From the NCBI RefSeq assembly GCF_019793435.1, contig NZ_JAILYH010000004.1, forward strand, positions 248,001-312,000: 64,000 nucleotides of DNA, written 5' to 3'. Both the position numbers and the translations under genes were made by a program. This document shows positions 41,377 to 50,655 of this stretch, piece by piece; position 1 is the first letter of the stretch; every line of letters starts with the position of its first letter. The notes below the pieces were generated by a model. It was not told the DNA's origin, did not search any database, and worked only from the letters and a program-made list of their open reading frames with translations. The stretch is from Rhizobium redzepovicii. GTDB lineage: Bacteria > Pseudomonadota > Alphaproteobacteria > Rhizobiales > Rhizobiaceae.

Positions 41377-41679
41377 ATGGCCGTGATGAAAGATGTCAGG
41401 CGCATTGCTTGGTCGATCTATTGGAAGTTGGTTTTACTCAGCGCCATCTGCGGTTTTGTTGCCGGTGCAGCTTTTGGGTTCGTTTTAGGGGTTGCTGGTG
41501 GAATTGCCGGCATACCTCGGGAGACGATAACTCCGCTTCTGCAATGGGGTGGTGCTATTAGCGGTCTGATCGCAAGTTTTTTTGTGTTCAACTTTATTTT
41601 GGCACGCACAATTGGAAAGTCGATTGGCGGGCGGCAGCTTGAACTCGCCGTTGCCGGTTCGCTCAGGGAGGGCCACTAA
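41377..41679 (+). CDS. Small two-helix membrane protein inside the pdh operon
   Basis: 100-residue protein (ATG 41377; GTG 41374 and ATG 41386 are alternatives) with two predicted transmembrane helices: about residues 17-43 (Gly/Ala-rich, [19 protein letters not shown]) and 57-78. It lies 10 bases after pdhB and ends one base before the pdhC ATG, so it is co-transcribed with and coupled to the pyruvate dehydrogenase genes. Codon use is less GC-biased than its neighbours, which suggests later acquisition or a low-expression gene. I do not recognise a family. Confidence 0.7.
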   Translation: MAVMKDVRRIAWSIYWKLVLLSAICGFVAGAAFGFVLGVAGGIAGIPRETITPLLQWGGAISGLIASFFVFNFILARTIGKSIGGRQLELAVAGSLREGH

Positions 41680-41680
41680 T

Positions 41681-43030
41681 ATGCCGATCAATATCACGAT
41701 GCCCGCCCTCTCTCCGACCATGGAGGAAGGCAATCTTTCCAAATGGCTGGTCAAGGAAGGCGACACGGTCAAGTCTGGCGATGTGATCGCCGAGATCGAG
41801 ACCGACAAGGCGACGATGGAAGTCGAAGCCGTCGATGAAGGCACGGTCGCCAAGCTCGTCGTTGCCGCCGGCACCGAAGGTGTCAAGGTCAATGCGCTGA
41901 TCGCCGTTCTCGCCGCTGATGGCGAGGATGTCGCCACTGCGGCAAGCGGTGCAGGCTCTGCCGCTCCGGCGAAGGCTGACGCCGCCCCCGCGCCGAAGGC
42001 CGAGGCTGCACCGGCGAAGGCTGAGGCGGCTGTAGCGCCGGCGCCCGCCGCCGCACCCGCGGCGGTTTCCTCAAACGGCAACCGCACCTTCTCTTCGCCG
42101 CTTGCCCGCAGGCTTGCCAAGGACGCCGGTATCGATCTTTCGGCTGTCGCCGGCTCTGGACCGCATGGCCGCGTCGTTAAGAGCGACGTCGAAGCCGCCG
42201 TTGCCGGTGGTGGCGCCAAACCTGCCGCCGCGCCGTCCGCTGCTGCCCCGCAGGCTGCCGCCGCTCCGGCTCCGGCCGCAGCGCCGAAGGGCGCTTCCGA
42301 GGATGCCGTGCTCAAGCTCTTCGAGCCGGGCTCCTACGAGCTCGTGCCGCATGACGGCATGCGCAAGACGATCGCCCGGCGTCTGGTCGAATCCAAGCAG
42401 ACGATCCCGCATTTCTACGTTAGTGTCGATTGCGAGCTCGATGCGCTGATGGCGCTGCGCGCCCAGCTGAACGACGCTGCTCCCCGCAAGGACAACGCTC
42501 CGGCCTACAAGCTCTCGGTCAATGACATGGTCATCAAGGCGCTGGCGCTGGCGCTGCGTGACGTGCCGGATGCCAACGTTTCCTGGACCGAGACCAACAT
42601 GGTCAAGCACAAGCATGCTGATGTCGGCGTCGCCGTCTCGATCCCCGGCGGCCTGATCACGCCGATCATCCGCAAGGCCGAGCAGAAGACGCTGTCTGTC
42701 ATCTCTAACGAGATGCGCGATCTCGGCAAGCGGGCCAAGGACCGCAAGCTGAAGCCCGAGGAATATCAGGGCGGCACCAGCTCGGTGTCGAACATGGGCA
42801 TGATGGGCGTCAAGAACTTCGCCGCCGTCGTCAACCCGCCGCATGCGACGATCCTCGCGGTCGGCGCCGGCGAACAGCGGGTCGTCGTCAAGAACGGCGA
42901 AATGGCGATCGCCACGGTGATGTCGGTTACGCTGTCGACCGACCATCGCTGCGTCGATGGTGCGCTCGGCGCCGAGCTGCTCCAGGCCTTCAAGGGCTAC
43001 ATCGAGAACCCGATGGGCATGCTTGTCTGA
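41681..43030 (+). CDS. pdhC: Pyruvate dehydrogenase E2 (dihydrolipoamide acetyltransferase)
   Basis: 449-residue E2 core of the complex. Lipoyl domain (residues 1-78, Lys43 in [11 protein letters not shown]), Ala/Pro/Lys linker (85-125), peripheral-subunit-binding domain (about 130-165, [21 protein letters not shown]), second Ala/Pro linker, then the acetyltransferase domain with the catalytic [17 protein letters not shown] 41681; a longer in-frame reading would overlap the small membrane protein gene. Confidence 0.97.
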   Translation: MPINITMPALSPTMEEGNLSKWLVKEGDTVKSGDVIAEIETDKATMEVEAVDEGTVAKLVVAAGTEGVKVNALIAVLAADGEDVATAASGAGSAAPAKADAAPAPKAEAAPAKAEAAVAPAPAAAPAAVSSNGNRTFSSPLARRLAKDAGIDLSAVAGSGPHGRVVKSDVEAAVAGGGAKPAAAPSAAAPQAAAAPAPAAAPKGASEDAVLKLFEPGSYELVPHDGMRKTIARRLVESKQTIPHFYVSVDCELDALMALRAQLNDAAPRKDNAPAYKLSVNDMVIKALALALRDVPDANVSWTETNMVKHKHADVGVAVSIPGGLITPIIRKAEQKTLSVISNEMRDLGKRAKDRKLKPEEYQGGTSSVSNMGMMGVKNFAAVVNPPHATILAVGAGEQRVVVKNGEMAIATVMSVTLSTDHRCVDGALGAELLQAFKGYIENPMGMLV

Positions 43031-43049
43031 TAGCTGGGCGGAGGCGGAA

Positions 43050-43691
43050 ATGACCAAGACCGTTCTTTGCTATGGCGACTCGCTGACCTGGGGTTATGAC
43101 GCCGATACGATCGGCCGTCATGACTACAAAAACCGCTGGCCGAGCGTGCTTCAGGCAGCGCTCGGCAGCGAGGCGCGCATCATCGCCGAAGGGCTGAACG
43201 GCCGCACGACCGCTTTCGACGATCATCTCGCCGATTGCGACCGCAATGGTGCGCGCGTTCTGCCGACGATCCTGCAGACGCATGCGCCGCTCGATCTCGT
43301 CATCCTCCTGCTCGGCACCAACGATATGAAGCCGGTCGTGGCGGGTTCGGCCTTTGCCGCCTGCCAGGGCATCAGCCGCCTCGTGCGGCTGATCCGCAAT
43401 CACGCCTGGCCCTTCGAATTCGACGGGCCGGAGATCCTGATCGTGGCGCCGCCGGCGATCTGCGCGACGGGCAATGTGCCTTTCGCCGCGTCCTTTCCGG
43501 GCGGCATCGACGAATCGGCAAAGCTTGCGACGCTTTATCGTGATCTTGCCGACGAACTCGGTTGCGGCTTTTTCGACGGCAATTCCGTCGCCAGGACCAC
43601 GCCGATTGATGGCATCCATCTCGATGCGGAGAATACGCGGTCGCTGGGGCGCGGGCTGGAATCGATCGTTCGGATGATGCTGGGGATCTGA
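43050..43691 (+). CDS. SGNH/GDSL hydrolase family protein
   Basis: 213-residue esterase/lipase-fold protein. Block I: VLCYGDSLTWGYD with nucleophile Ser12; block III: LLGTNDMKP; block V: DGIHLDAENTRSLG. No signal peptide, so cytoplasmic. Similar proteins have arylesterase activity. It follows pdhC by 19 bases and precedes the GNAT gene by 2, so it is carried in the pdh transcript although no link with pyruvate metabolism is known. Confidence 0.9.
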   Translation: MTKTVLCYGDSLTWGYDADTIGRHDYKNRWPSVLQAALGSEARIIAEGLNGRTTAFDDHLADCDRNGARVLPTILQTHAPLDLVILLLGTNDMKPVVAGSAFAACQGISRLVRLIRNHAWPFEFDGPEILIVAPPAICATGNVPFAASFPGGIDESAKLATLYRDLADELGCGFFDGNSVARTTPIDGIHLDAENTRSLGRGLESIVRMMLGI

Positions 43692-43693
43692 CG

Positions 43694-44275
43694 ATGACCG
43701 CCTTCATCGCGCTGCGGCAGGCCTCACGGCGGGATGCCTCGGAGCTGGCGATTCTGGCGGATATTGCTTCGCACGGTTTTGCCTCCTGGCTCTGGTGCGC
43801 CGATGTGGCGAATGGCGTCAGCGACACGCCGATGGAGCGGGGCAGGCTGAAGATGAGCGAGGAGGACGCTGTCGGCAGCTGGCGGGATTCCGTCATCGCC
43901 GAGGCCTATGGCGAAGTCGCAGGTGTGGCGATCGGCCATGCGCTGGAGGACGGCATAGGTGATATCGAGGCGACGATCCCGGCGACCGAGCCGATGCTCG
44001 CCTTGCAGAAAACGGTTGTGGGAAGCTGGTTCATCGGCAGTCTCGGCGTCTATCGTCATCTGCGCGGCATCGGCATCGGACGCAGGCTGCTGGAAGATCA
44101 GATCGACAGGGCCGATCGCCGCCCCGTCAGCCTGATCACCGCAAGTGATAACGAAGCGGCTTTGTCGCTTTATGGAAGAAACGGATTCCTGGAGGCTGCG
44201 CGCGCCGATGCCGTGCCGCTCTTCGAAAACAGCAAGAGCCACGCGTGGGTGCTCATGACCCGCAGCGCAGCGTAA
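43694..44275 (+). CDS. GNAT family N-acetyltransferase
   Basis: 193-residue acetyltransferase with the acetyl-CoA binding segment GSLGVYRHLRGIGIGRRLLEDQID (motif A, R/Q-x-x-G-x-G/A) near residues 115-138 and a following ITASDNEAALSLYGRNGFLE motif B. The N-terminus FIALRQASRRDASELAILAD is typical. Substrate unknown. Sits between the SGNH hydrolase and lpdA in the pdh operon. Confidence 0.88.
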   Translation: MTAFIALRQASRRDASELAILADIASHGFASWLWCADVANGVSDTPMERGRLKMSEEDAVGSWRDSVIAEAYGEVAGVAIGHALEDGIGDIEATIPATEPMLALQKTVVGSWFIGSLGVYRHLRGIGIGRRLLEDQIDRADRRPVSLITASDNEAALSLYGRNGFLEAARADAVPLFENSKSHAWVLMTRSAA

Positions 44276-44294
44276 AACAAAGGGCAGGAAACAC

Positions 44295-45740
44295 ATGGCT
44301 GAATCCTACGACGTCATCATCATCGGCTCCGGTCCCGGCGGCTATGTCGCCGCCATCCGCGCCGCTCAGCTCGGCCTCAAGACCGCGATAGTCGAGCGCG
44401 AGCATATGGGCGGCATCTGCCTGAACTGGGGCTGCATCCCCACAAAGGCGCTGCTGCGCTCGGCCGAGGTGCTGGATCACGCCAATCACTTCAAGGATTT
44501 CGGCCTCGTCCTCGAAGGCACGGTCAAGCCGGATGCCAAGGCCGTCGTTGGCCGCTCGCGCGCCGTCTCCGCCCGCCTCAACGCCGGCGTCGGCTTCCTG
44601 ATGAAGAAGAACAAGATCGACATCATCTGGGGCGAGGGAAAGATCACCAAACCAGGCGAGATCGTCGTCGGCAAGTCGTCGAAGCCGGTCGTCGAGCCGC
44701 AGCACCCGCTGCCGAAGAATGTCAAGGGCGAGGGCACCTACACCGCCAAGCACATCATCATCGCCACCGGCGCCCGCCCGCGCGCGCTGCCCGGCATCGA
44801 GCCCGACGGCAAGCTGATCTGGACCTATTTCGAGGCGCTGAAGCCGGATGCGCTGCCGAAGTCGCTGATCGTCATGGGCTCGGGCGCGATCGGCATCGAA
44901 TTCGCCAGCTTCTACCGCTCGATGGGCGTCGACGTGACGGTTGTCGAAGTCATGCCGACCATCATGCCGGTCGAAGATGCCGAGATCACCGCCATCGCCC
45001 GCAAGCAGCTTGAAAAGCGCGGCCTGAAGATCTTCACCAGCGCCAAGGTCACGAAGGTCGAGAAGGGTGCCGGCAGCATCACCGCCCATGTCGAGACTGC
45101 GGATGGCAAGGTGCAGCAGATTACCGCCGACCGGATGATCTCCGCCGTCGGCGTTCAGGGCAACATCGAAAATCTCGGATTGGAAGCGCTCGGCATCAAG
45201 ACCGACCGCGGCTGTGTCGTCGCCGACGGTTACGGCAAGACCAATGTCGCCGGCATCTATGCGATCGGCGACGTTGCCGGCCCGCCGATGCTGGCGCACA
45301 AGGCCGAGCATGAGGGTGTCGTCTGCGTCGAAAGGATCGCCGGCCTGCCGAACGTTCATCCGACCGATAAGGGTAAGGTTCCCGGCTGCACCTATTGCAA
45401 TCCGCAGGTCGCTTCCGTCGGGCTCACCGAAGCGAAAGCCAAGGAACTCGGCCGCGACATTCGCGTTGGTCGCTTCTCCTTCGCGGCAAACGGCAAGGCG
45501 ATCGCGCTCGGTGAAGACCAGGGCATGGTGAAGGTGATCTTCGACAAGAAGACCGGCGAACTGCTCGGTGCCCACATGGTCGGCGCCGAAGTCACCGAGC
45601 TCATCCAGGGCTTCGTCGTTGCGATGAACCTGGAGACGACCGAGGAAGAATTGATGCACACCATCTTCCCGCATCCCACAGTCTCCGAAACGATGAAGGA
45701 AGCGGTGCTCGATGCCTATGGCCGCGTGCTGAACGCTTGA
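44295..45740 (+). CDS. lpdA: Dihydrolipoamide dehydrogenase
   Basis: 481-residue E3 flavoprotein that reoxidises lipoamide with NAD+. FAD fold DVIIIGSGPGGYVAAIRAAQ, redox-active Cys42 and Cys47 in GGICLNWGCIPTKALL, the NAD-binding MGSGAIGIEFASFYRSMG, and the C-terminal active-site TIFPHPTVSETMKEAV with the His-Glu pair. No fused lipoyl domain. Context, 20 bases after the GNAT gene in the pdhABC unit, makes this the PDH-dedicated E3. Confidence 0.97.
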   Translation: MAESYDVIIIGSGPGGYVAAIRAAQLGLKTAIVEREHMGGICLNWGCIPTKALLRSAEVLDHANHFKDFGLVLEGTVKPDAKAVVGRSRAVSARLNAGVGFLMKKNKIDIIWGEGKITKPGEIVVGKSSKPVVEPQHPLPKNVKGEGTYTAKHIIIATGARPRALPGIEPDGKLIWTYFEALKPDALPKSLIVMGSGAIGIEFASFYRSMGVDVTVVEVMPTIMPVEDAEITAIARKQLEKRGLKIFTSAKVTKVEKGAGSITAHVETADGKVQQITADRMISAVGVQGNIENLGLEALGIKTDRGCVVADGYGKTNVAGIYAIGDVAGPPMLAHKAEHEGVVCVERIAGLPNVHPTDKGKVPGCTYCNPQVASVGLTEAKAKELGRDIRVGRFSFAANGKAIALGEDQGMVKVIFDKKTGELLGAHMVGAEVTELIQGFVVAMNLETTEEELMHTIFPHPTVSETMKEAVLDAYGRVLNA

Positions 45741-45860
45741 TAATTTCCAGGGCTGCCCTCTATCCCAGGGCGGCAAGCCGTCCCGCAGAGGCGGCGAAGC
45801 CATCCTACGGGATGGCCTAGGCCATCCATCGGGGGCTGGAAAAAACGAAAGGAAATCATC

Positions 45861-46115
45861 ATGTCTATGGAGACGCAGGCGTTGTTGGTGTTTTTGCTGA
45901 TCGGCCTGGTTGCAGGCTTCCTAGCAAGTCTGGTCGTCGGTGGCGGCGGCTTGATCAGATGCCTGCTGAGCGGAATCATCGGCGCCTTCGTCGGCGGTTA
46001 TCTGTTCAGCGCGCTCGGCATTTCGCTGGGCATTGAAAACGCGCTGGTCGTGCAGATCATCCACGCCACCGTCGGCGCCATCATCGTGGTGCTGATCGCC
46101 AGGGCGGTCGCTTAA
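45861..46115 (+). CDS. GlsB/YeaQ/YmgE family stress membrane protein (first copy)
   Basis: 84-residue, almost wholly hydrophobic protein with three predicted helices and the glycine motifs LIGLVAGFLASLVVGGGGLIRCLLSGIIGAFVGGYLF that define the transglycosylase-associated (GlsB/YeaQ/YmgE) family. Family members are stress-induced inner-membrane proteins of unclear function. The upstream gap (45741-45860) has a GCCATCC/GGATGGC hairpin at 45799-45816. A related gene follows after 14 bases. Confidence 0.88.
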   Translation: MSMETQALLVFLLIGLVAGFLASLVVGGGGLIRCLLSGIIGAFVGGYLFSALGISLGIENALVVQIIHATVGAIIVVLIARAVA

Positions 46116-46129
46116 GGGTAAGGGCAGGC

Positions 46130-46378
46130 ATGGAAGGCGTGGGCTGGATTTCGGCAATCATCATCGGCGGGCTTGCGGGTTGGCTTGCCGGCAAGCTGAT
46201 GGAGGCGCGGTATGGGATTTTCCTGAACATTGTGCTCGGCATCGTCGGCTCGGTCGTCGCCACTGCCATCCTCGCTGAGTTCCATGTCCAGCTTGCCGGC
46301 GGACGGCTCGGTTATTTCGTGACCGGTTTCCTCGGCGCCTGCCTGCTGATATTCCTTGCGCGGCTGGTGCGGCGCTAA
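46130..46378 (+). CDS. GlsB/YeaQ/YmgE family stress membrane protein (second copy)
   Basis: 82-residue paralogue of the preceding gene, with WISAIIIGGLAGWLAGKLMEARYGIFLNIVLGIVGSVVATAIL, the more canonical family form. Three helices, Gly-rich. Probably translated from the same transcript as the first copy. Confidence 0.9.
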   Translation: MEGVGWISAIIIGGLAGWLAGKLMEARYGIFLNIVLGIVGSVVATAILAEFHVQLAGGRLGYFVTGFLGACLLIFLARLVRR

Positions 46379-46381
46379 AGT

Positions 46382-46482
46382 ATGTCGCGCAAAAGTGTGC
46401 AGCGGTTTTGCGGCAACGACGTGCGGAAAAACAAAGAGCTAAAGCGCGAGGAGCGAATCTGAAAGATCGCGATGCGCTTTAG
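46382..46482 (+). repeat. Rhizobial intergenic palindromic repeat
   Basis: Starts ATGTCGCGCAAAAGTG, ends in a strong inverted repeat CTAAAGCGC (46439-46447) / GCGCTTTAG (46474-46482). I recognise this as a type of non-coding dispersed element common between genes in Rhizobium, from memory rather than a search. It fills most of the gap between the GlsB-like pair and lipA; a degenerate look-alike occurs at 55804-55860. Confidence 0.6.
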
Positions 46483-46529
46483 ATCCAAGAGATGATGCCG
46501 CTTAGGGGCGGCGGAAAGCTGATACTGCA

Positions 46530-47501
46530 ATGGTGACCATTCTCGATACGATCAATCCTGACGCCAAGCGCGTGCGCCATCCCGAGAAGGCGCATCGGCC
46601 CGATACCGAGGTCATGCGCAAGCCGGACTGGATCCGCGTCAAGGCGCCGACCTCCAAGGGCTATGCCGAAACGCGCGCGATCGTGAAGGAGCACAAGCTC
46701 GTCACCGTCTGCGAGGAGGCCGGCTGCCCGAATATCGGCGAGTGCTGGGACAAGAAGCACGCGACGTTCATGATCATGGGCGAGATCTGTACGCGCGCCT
46801 GCGCCTTCTGCAATGTCGCCACCGGCAAGCCGAACGCGCTCGATATGGCCGAGCCGGAGAACGTCGCCAAGGCGGTCAAGGAAATGGGCCTATCCCACGT
46901 CGTCATCACCTCGGTCGACCGCGACGACCTGGAGGACGGCGGCGCCGAACACTTCGAAAAGGTGATCTGGGCGATCCGCGCCGCTTCGCCGGCAACGACG
47001 ATCGAGATCCTGACGCCGGACTTCCTGAAGAAGCCGGGTGCCTTGGAGCGGGTCGTCGCCGCCAAACCCGACGTCTTCAACCACAATATGGAAACGGTCG
47101 CCGGCAATTATCTGACGGTTCGCCCCGGCGCCCGCTACTTCCACTCCATCCGTCTCTTGCAGCGGGTGAAGGAACTCGATCCCACGATGTTCACCAAATC
47201 GGGCATCATGGTCGGCCTTGGCGAGGAGCGCAACGAGGTGCTGCAACTGATGGATGACCTGCGCACCGCCGACGTCGATTTCCTGACGATTGGCCAGTAC
47301 CTGCAGCCGACCCGCAAGCATCACAAGGTCGAAAGCTTCGTCACGCCGGACGAGTTCAAGTCCTACGAGACGGTCGCCTACAGCAAGGGCTTCCTGATGG
47401 TTGCCTCCAGTCCGCTGACCCGCTCCTCCCACCACGCCGGCGATGATTTCGCAAGGCTGAGAGCGGCGCGCGAAAAGAAGCTGCTGATGGCAGCTGAGTA
47501 A
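46530..47501 (+). CDS. lipA: Lipoyl synthase
   Basis: 323-residue radical-SAM enzyme inserting sulfur into octanoyl-proteins to form lipoyl groups. The auxiliary cluster ligands Cys61, Cys66 and Cys72 are in [13 protein letters not shown], the radical-SAM CxxxCxxC is Cys87, Cys91, Cys94 (CTRACAFC), and the C-terminal RSSHHA motif ([12 protein letters not shown]) is present. Its products are the lipoyl domains of PdhB and PdhC just upstream. Confidence 0.97.
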   Translation: MVTILDTINPDAKRVRHPEKAHRPDTEVMRKPDWIRVKAPTSKGYAETRAIVKEHKLVTVCEEAGCPNIGECWDKKHATFMIMGEICTRACAFCNVATGKPNALDMAEPENVAKAVKEMGLSHVVITSVDRDDLEDGGAEHFEKVIWAIRAASPATTIEILTPDFLKKPGALERVVAAKPDVFNHNMETVAGNYLTVRPGARYFHSIRLLQRVKELDPTMFTKSGIMVGLGEERNEVLQLMDDLRTADVDFLTIGQYLQPTRKHHKVESFVTPDEFKSYETVAYSKGFLMVASSPLTRSSHHAGDDFARLRAAREKKLLMAAE

Positions 47502-47552
47502 GGGTTCGCGCTCCGCGACATGAGAATATCCTCGCCCTCGCGATCGCCGCAT

Positions 47553-47689
47553 GCCCCTCATCCGCCTGCCGGCACCTTCTCCCCGTAAACGGGGCGAAGG
47601 GGATATGCCGCACCCGCCTCCTCAACTTTAACGCTGCGTTTGGCACGTCCCCTCTACCCGTTTACGGGGAGAGGGTTAGGGTGAGGGGC
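47553..47689. repeat. RIME-like intergenic mosaic element
   Basis: 137-base element bounded by the terminal inverted repeat GCCCCTCA (47553-47560) / TGAGGGGC (47682-47689). It contains two palindromes, CCCCGTAAACGGGG (47581-47594) and CCCGTTTACGGG (47657-47668), each flanked by purine/pyrimidine arms (GAAGGGG, GAGAGGG). This mosaic layout matches rhizobial intergenic mosaic elements. It lies after lipA and may act as a bidirectional terminator. Confidence 0.7.
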
Positions 47690-47722
47690 AGCCTTTGGCG
47701 CGGACGGACCGAGGACGACACG

Positions 47723-48316
47723 ATGGACCAGAGAGCAGAGCTGCCGCCGCATCAGACGATCACCGACATCGAACAGGCTGCGGAGCATATCCGTAGAGCC
47801 GGACGCATCCTCGTCGTGGGCTGCTCGGGTGGTGGAAAATCAACTATTTCGCTGAAGATCGCCAAGCGCTTCGGGCTGCCGTATATTTCGCTCGATCGCG
47901 ACGTTTTCTGGCTTCCCGGCTGGGTGGTGCGCGAAAGGGCAGAGCAGAGAAATATCATCGCCAGCCGCATCCTCGAAGAACGCTGGATTATGGATGGCAG
48001 CAATCCGTCCTCGTTGGACATTCGGATGCCGCGGACCGATTTCGTCCTCTGGGTCCGAATGCCGCGACTTCTCTGTATCTGGGGCGCAATCAGCCGATGG
48101 GCGAAATGGATCGGTCGCAACCGCCCGGAAATGGCACCGGGCTGTCCCGAGAAGATCGATTTGGAATTCCTGCGCTTCATCTGGACATTCGAGGAGAAAA
48201 TCGCACCGCGCATCACCGCCGGCATTGCTGAACATGGCCCTGAAGTACCCGTGCTCCAGCTAAAATCCCGCCGTCAGATGCGTGAGCTTCTTGATCTTCT
48301 CGCCCGGCCCGCTTAA
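47723..48316 (+). CDS. AAA-family ATPase, adenylate-kinase-like (FlaR-type)
   Basis: 197-residue P-loop protein. Walker A is GCSGGGKST (residues 33-41), followed by ISLDRDVFWLPGWVVRERAEQRNIIASRIL, a pattern seen in the small kinase-like proteins annotated as DNA topology modulation protein or adenylate kinase. A WIMDGSNPSSLDIRMPRTDFVLWV stretch follows. ATG 47723 avoids the upstream repeat, which an in-frame codon at 47681 would include. Function unknown; nucleotide or small-molecule kinase is a guess. Confidence 0.8.
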   Translation: MDQRAELPPHQTITDIEQAAEHIRRAGRILVVGCSGGGKSTISLKIAKRFGLPYISLDRDVFWLPGWVVRERAEQRNIIASRILEERWIMDGSNPSSLDIRMPRTDFVLWVRMPRLLCIWGAISRWAKWIGRNRPEMAPGCPEKIDLEFLRFIWTFEEKIAPRITAGIAEHGPEVPVLQLKSRRQMRELLDLLARPA

Positions 48317-48325
48317 TTGCCGCCT

Positions 48326-48778
48326 ATGCCGCAATTCGAAACCCATCGTCCCGTCCCGCACACGCCCGATCAGATGTTTGACCTCGTTGCCGATGTCGAG
48401 CGCTATCCGGAATTCCTGCCGCTCTGTGAAGCGCTCGCCATCAGGAGCCGCAAAGAGCGCGATGGCAAGATCCTGCTCGTTGCCGATATGACGGTGGGAT
48501 ACAAGGCGATCCGCGAAACCTTCACGACGCAGGTGTTGCTGAACCGCGCCGAGCACGTCATCGAGGTCAAATATATCGACGGCCCGTTCAGATACCTCGA
48601 CAATCGCTGGCATTTCGCCGAGACGCCGACCGGCGGCTGCACCGTCGATTTCTTCATCGACTACGAGTTCAAGAGCCGCATTCTCGGGGCATTGATGGGC
48701 TCGATGTTCGACCGCGCCTTCCGCATGTTCACGGAAGCCTTCGAGACTAGGGCGAGCAGGATCTACGCGCCGGCCTGA
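48326..48778 (+). CDS. Coenzyme Q-binding protein COQ10 / RatA-type START domain protein
   Basis: 150-residue START/SRPBCC-fold protein: PQFETHRPVPHTPDQMFDLVADVERYPEFLPLC is the Polyketide_cyc2 signature, followed by DMTVGYKAIRETFTTQV and a C-terminal amphipathic helix (FDRAFRMFTEAFETRA). Alphaproteobacterial homologues are annotated as COQ10-like, acting in ubiquinone function. Its 3' end overlaps the convergent CinA gene by 16 bases. Often near lipA, as here. Confidence 0.9.
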   Translation: MPQFETHRPVPHTPDQMFDLVADVERYPEFLPLCEALAIRSRKERDGKILLVADMTVGYKAIRETFTTQVLLNRAEHVIEVKYIDGPFRYLDNRWHFAETPTGGCTVDFFIDYEFKSRILGALMGSMFDRAFRMFTEAFETRASRIYAPA

Positions 48779-49293
48779 CGCGGCGATTGCCGGCGTCCGT
48801 CAAGGAGGGAGCGCACCATCTCCAGCGCCGTTCCGACCGTTGCCAGCCGAACCTCGCTGCGGCCGATATCGCCATAGAGCATTTTCCGATGGACGAGCGC
48901 GCCGGCGCGCGATTGGGCGGCGAGATGCACGAGGCCGACCGGTTTTTCCGCCGATCCGCCGCCGGGGCCGGCAATGCCGGTGACGGCGACGGCGATCGCC
49001 GCGCGCGAGCGGAAGAGGGCGCCATGCACCATTTGCCGCGCCGTTTCCTCGGAGACCGCCCCGAAGCGCAAAAGCGTTGCCTCCTGCACGCCAAGCAGCT
49101 CCATCTTTGCGGTATTGGTATAGGTGACGAAGCCGCGGTCGACGACGGCGGATGAACCCGATATCTCGGTCAGCGCGCCTGATATCAGCCCGCCGGTGCA
49201 CGATTCGGCGGTCGAGATCATCAGTCCCGCGGCCGTGAAGTCCCGGATAATCGTCTGCGCCGCCGACAGAATTTCCTCGGGAAAAAGGCTCAT
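48763..49293 (-). CDS. CinA family protein (nicotinamide-nucleotide amidase domain)
   Basis: 176-residue stand-alone CinA C-terminal domain. It begins with a helix, then [45 protein letters not shown], the family signature. The domain deamidates NMN in other bacteria (PncC activity). The N-terminal MoCF domain of full CinA is absent. Its start overlaps the ispDF stop by 4 bases; its end overlaps the RatA-type gene on the opposite strand by 16. Confidence 0.92.
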   Translation of the reverse strand: MSLFPEEILSAAQTIIRDFTAAGLMISTAESCTGGLISGALTEISGSSAVVDRGFVTYTNTAKMELLGVQEATLLRFGAVSEETARQMVHGALFRSRAAIAVAVTGIAGPGGGSAEKPVGLVHLAAQSRAGALVHRKMLYGDIGRSEVRLATVGTALEMVRSLLDGRRQSPRQAGA

Positions 49294-50510
49294 CGATTCC
49301 CCCCGCGATAGACGACGGTCGCCGTGGCGATCGCCGCGATGCCTTCGCGCCGGCCGACGAAGCCGATCGTCTCGTTGGTCGTCGCCTTAACCGAGCAGCG
49401 CTCGATATCGATGCGGAGATACTCCGACAGTCTCATCCGCATGGTCTCGCGATGCGGGCCGACCTTCGGCGCCTCGGCGATCAGCGAGACATCGGCATTC
49501 ATGATCGTGCCGCCGCGCTCGCGCACGATCCGGGCGGCATGTTCGATGAAGATGCGCGACGCCGCCCCTTTCCATTGCGGGTCGGAGGGTGGGAAATGAT
49601 CGCCGATATCGCCGGCGCCGCAGGTGGCGAGCAGCGCGTCCGTCAGCGCATGCAGCGCGACGTCGGCATCCGAGTGGCCTTTGAGCTTCTGGTCGTGCGG
49701 GATAAACACGCCGCAGAGTGTGACGCCATCACCCGCTACGAGTTGGTGCACGTCGTAGCCATTGCCGGTGCGCACATCAGGAAGCAGCGACGTCGACAGT
49801 TTGTCGTCGGCCATGGCGATATCCTTCTTCACCGTGAGTTTGACGTTATCGGCCGCGCCCTCGACGATCGTCACCGGAATGCCCGCCCATTCCGCGATCG
49901 AGGCATCGTCGGTGAAATCGCTGCGCCCGCTCGCCGCCGCCTTTTCATGCGCGTCGAGGATCGTTTCGAAGGCGAAGGATTGCGGCGTCTGCGCGGCGTA
50001 GAGGTGGTCGCGCGACACCGTCGTCAGCACGGTGCCGGCACTGTCGGCACGTTTCAGCGTGTCTGTGACCGGGATCGCCGGCAGCACTGCCTGCGCGCCG
50101 TCGCCAAGGTTCTCGGCGATGCGGTCGAGAAGCGCATGGTCGAAGAACGGCCGCACCGCGTCATGGATCAGCACATGGCTGATTTGCTTGCTCTTGAGGT
50201 ATCTCAGCCCGGCCAGCACGGATTGCTGCCGGGTCGCGCCGCCATGCACGGTTTCGATCGGGGTTGCCGAGACGATGTGGCGCAACGCCTTTGCAAACAG
50301 TGCCTCGTCATCAGGATGAATAACGACGACGATCTCGGTCGTCGGCCCCCACGTCATGAAGTTTTCAAGCGTATGAGCGATAACCGGCTTGCCGCCGATC
50401 AGGCGATACTGCTTGGGGCCTTCCTCGGAGGAGCCTGCACGCTCGCCGCGGCCGGCGGCGACGATGACAATTCCAGCCGATATCGGTTGCTTAGAAGGCA
50501 TTTGCAGCAT
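49290..50510 (-). CDS. ispDF: Bifunctional IspD/IspF (MEP cytidylyltransferase and MECDP synthase)
   Basis: 406-residue fusion for the MEP isoprenoid pathway. The IspD half (residues 1-235) has [32 protein letters not shown] and [11 protein letters not shown]; the IspF half (about 245-402) has [41 protein letters not shown] and [24 protein letters not shown] 50510 or ATG 50501 may be the start. Provides precursors used by UppS. Divergent from dusB across 145 bases. Confidence 0.96.
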   Translation of the reverse strand: MLQMPSKQPISAGIVIVAAGRGERAGSSEEGPKQYRLIGGKPVIAHTLENFMTWGPTTEIVVVIHPDDEALFAKALRHIVSATPIETVHGGATRQQSVLAGLRYLKSKQISHVLIHDAVRPFFDHALLDRIAENLGDGAQAVLPAIPVTDTLKRADSAGTVLTTVSRDHLYAAQTPQSFAFETILDAHEKAAASGRSDFTDDASIAEWAGIPVTIVEGAADNVKLTVKKDIAMADDKLSTSLLPDVRTGNGYDVHQLVAGDGVTLCGVFIPHDQKLKGHSDADVALHALTDALLATCGAGDIGDHFPPSDPQWKGAASRIFIEHAARIVRERGGTIMNADVSLIAEAPKVGPHRETMRMRLSEYLRIDIERCSVKATTNETIGFVGRREGIAAIATATVVYRGGNR

Positions 50511-50655
50511 AAATCCCCTAAATTATGCGGAATTGACCCGAGTGCTCTAACGTCTTGTTTTGGCCTTTTCCAGCATCTGCCCGAAAAATATCGATTTCGA
50601 TCTTAGCCCCCTTGGCAAGCCGGGGAACAATGGCTAAAAATCATGCAGTTCTATA

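Noticed and set aside
44253..45803. Long minus-strand frame opposite lpdA (516 codons)
   Set aside because: Same reason: an Asp/Gly/Arg-rich shadow of a GC-rich gene.
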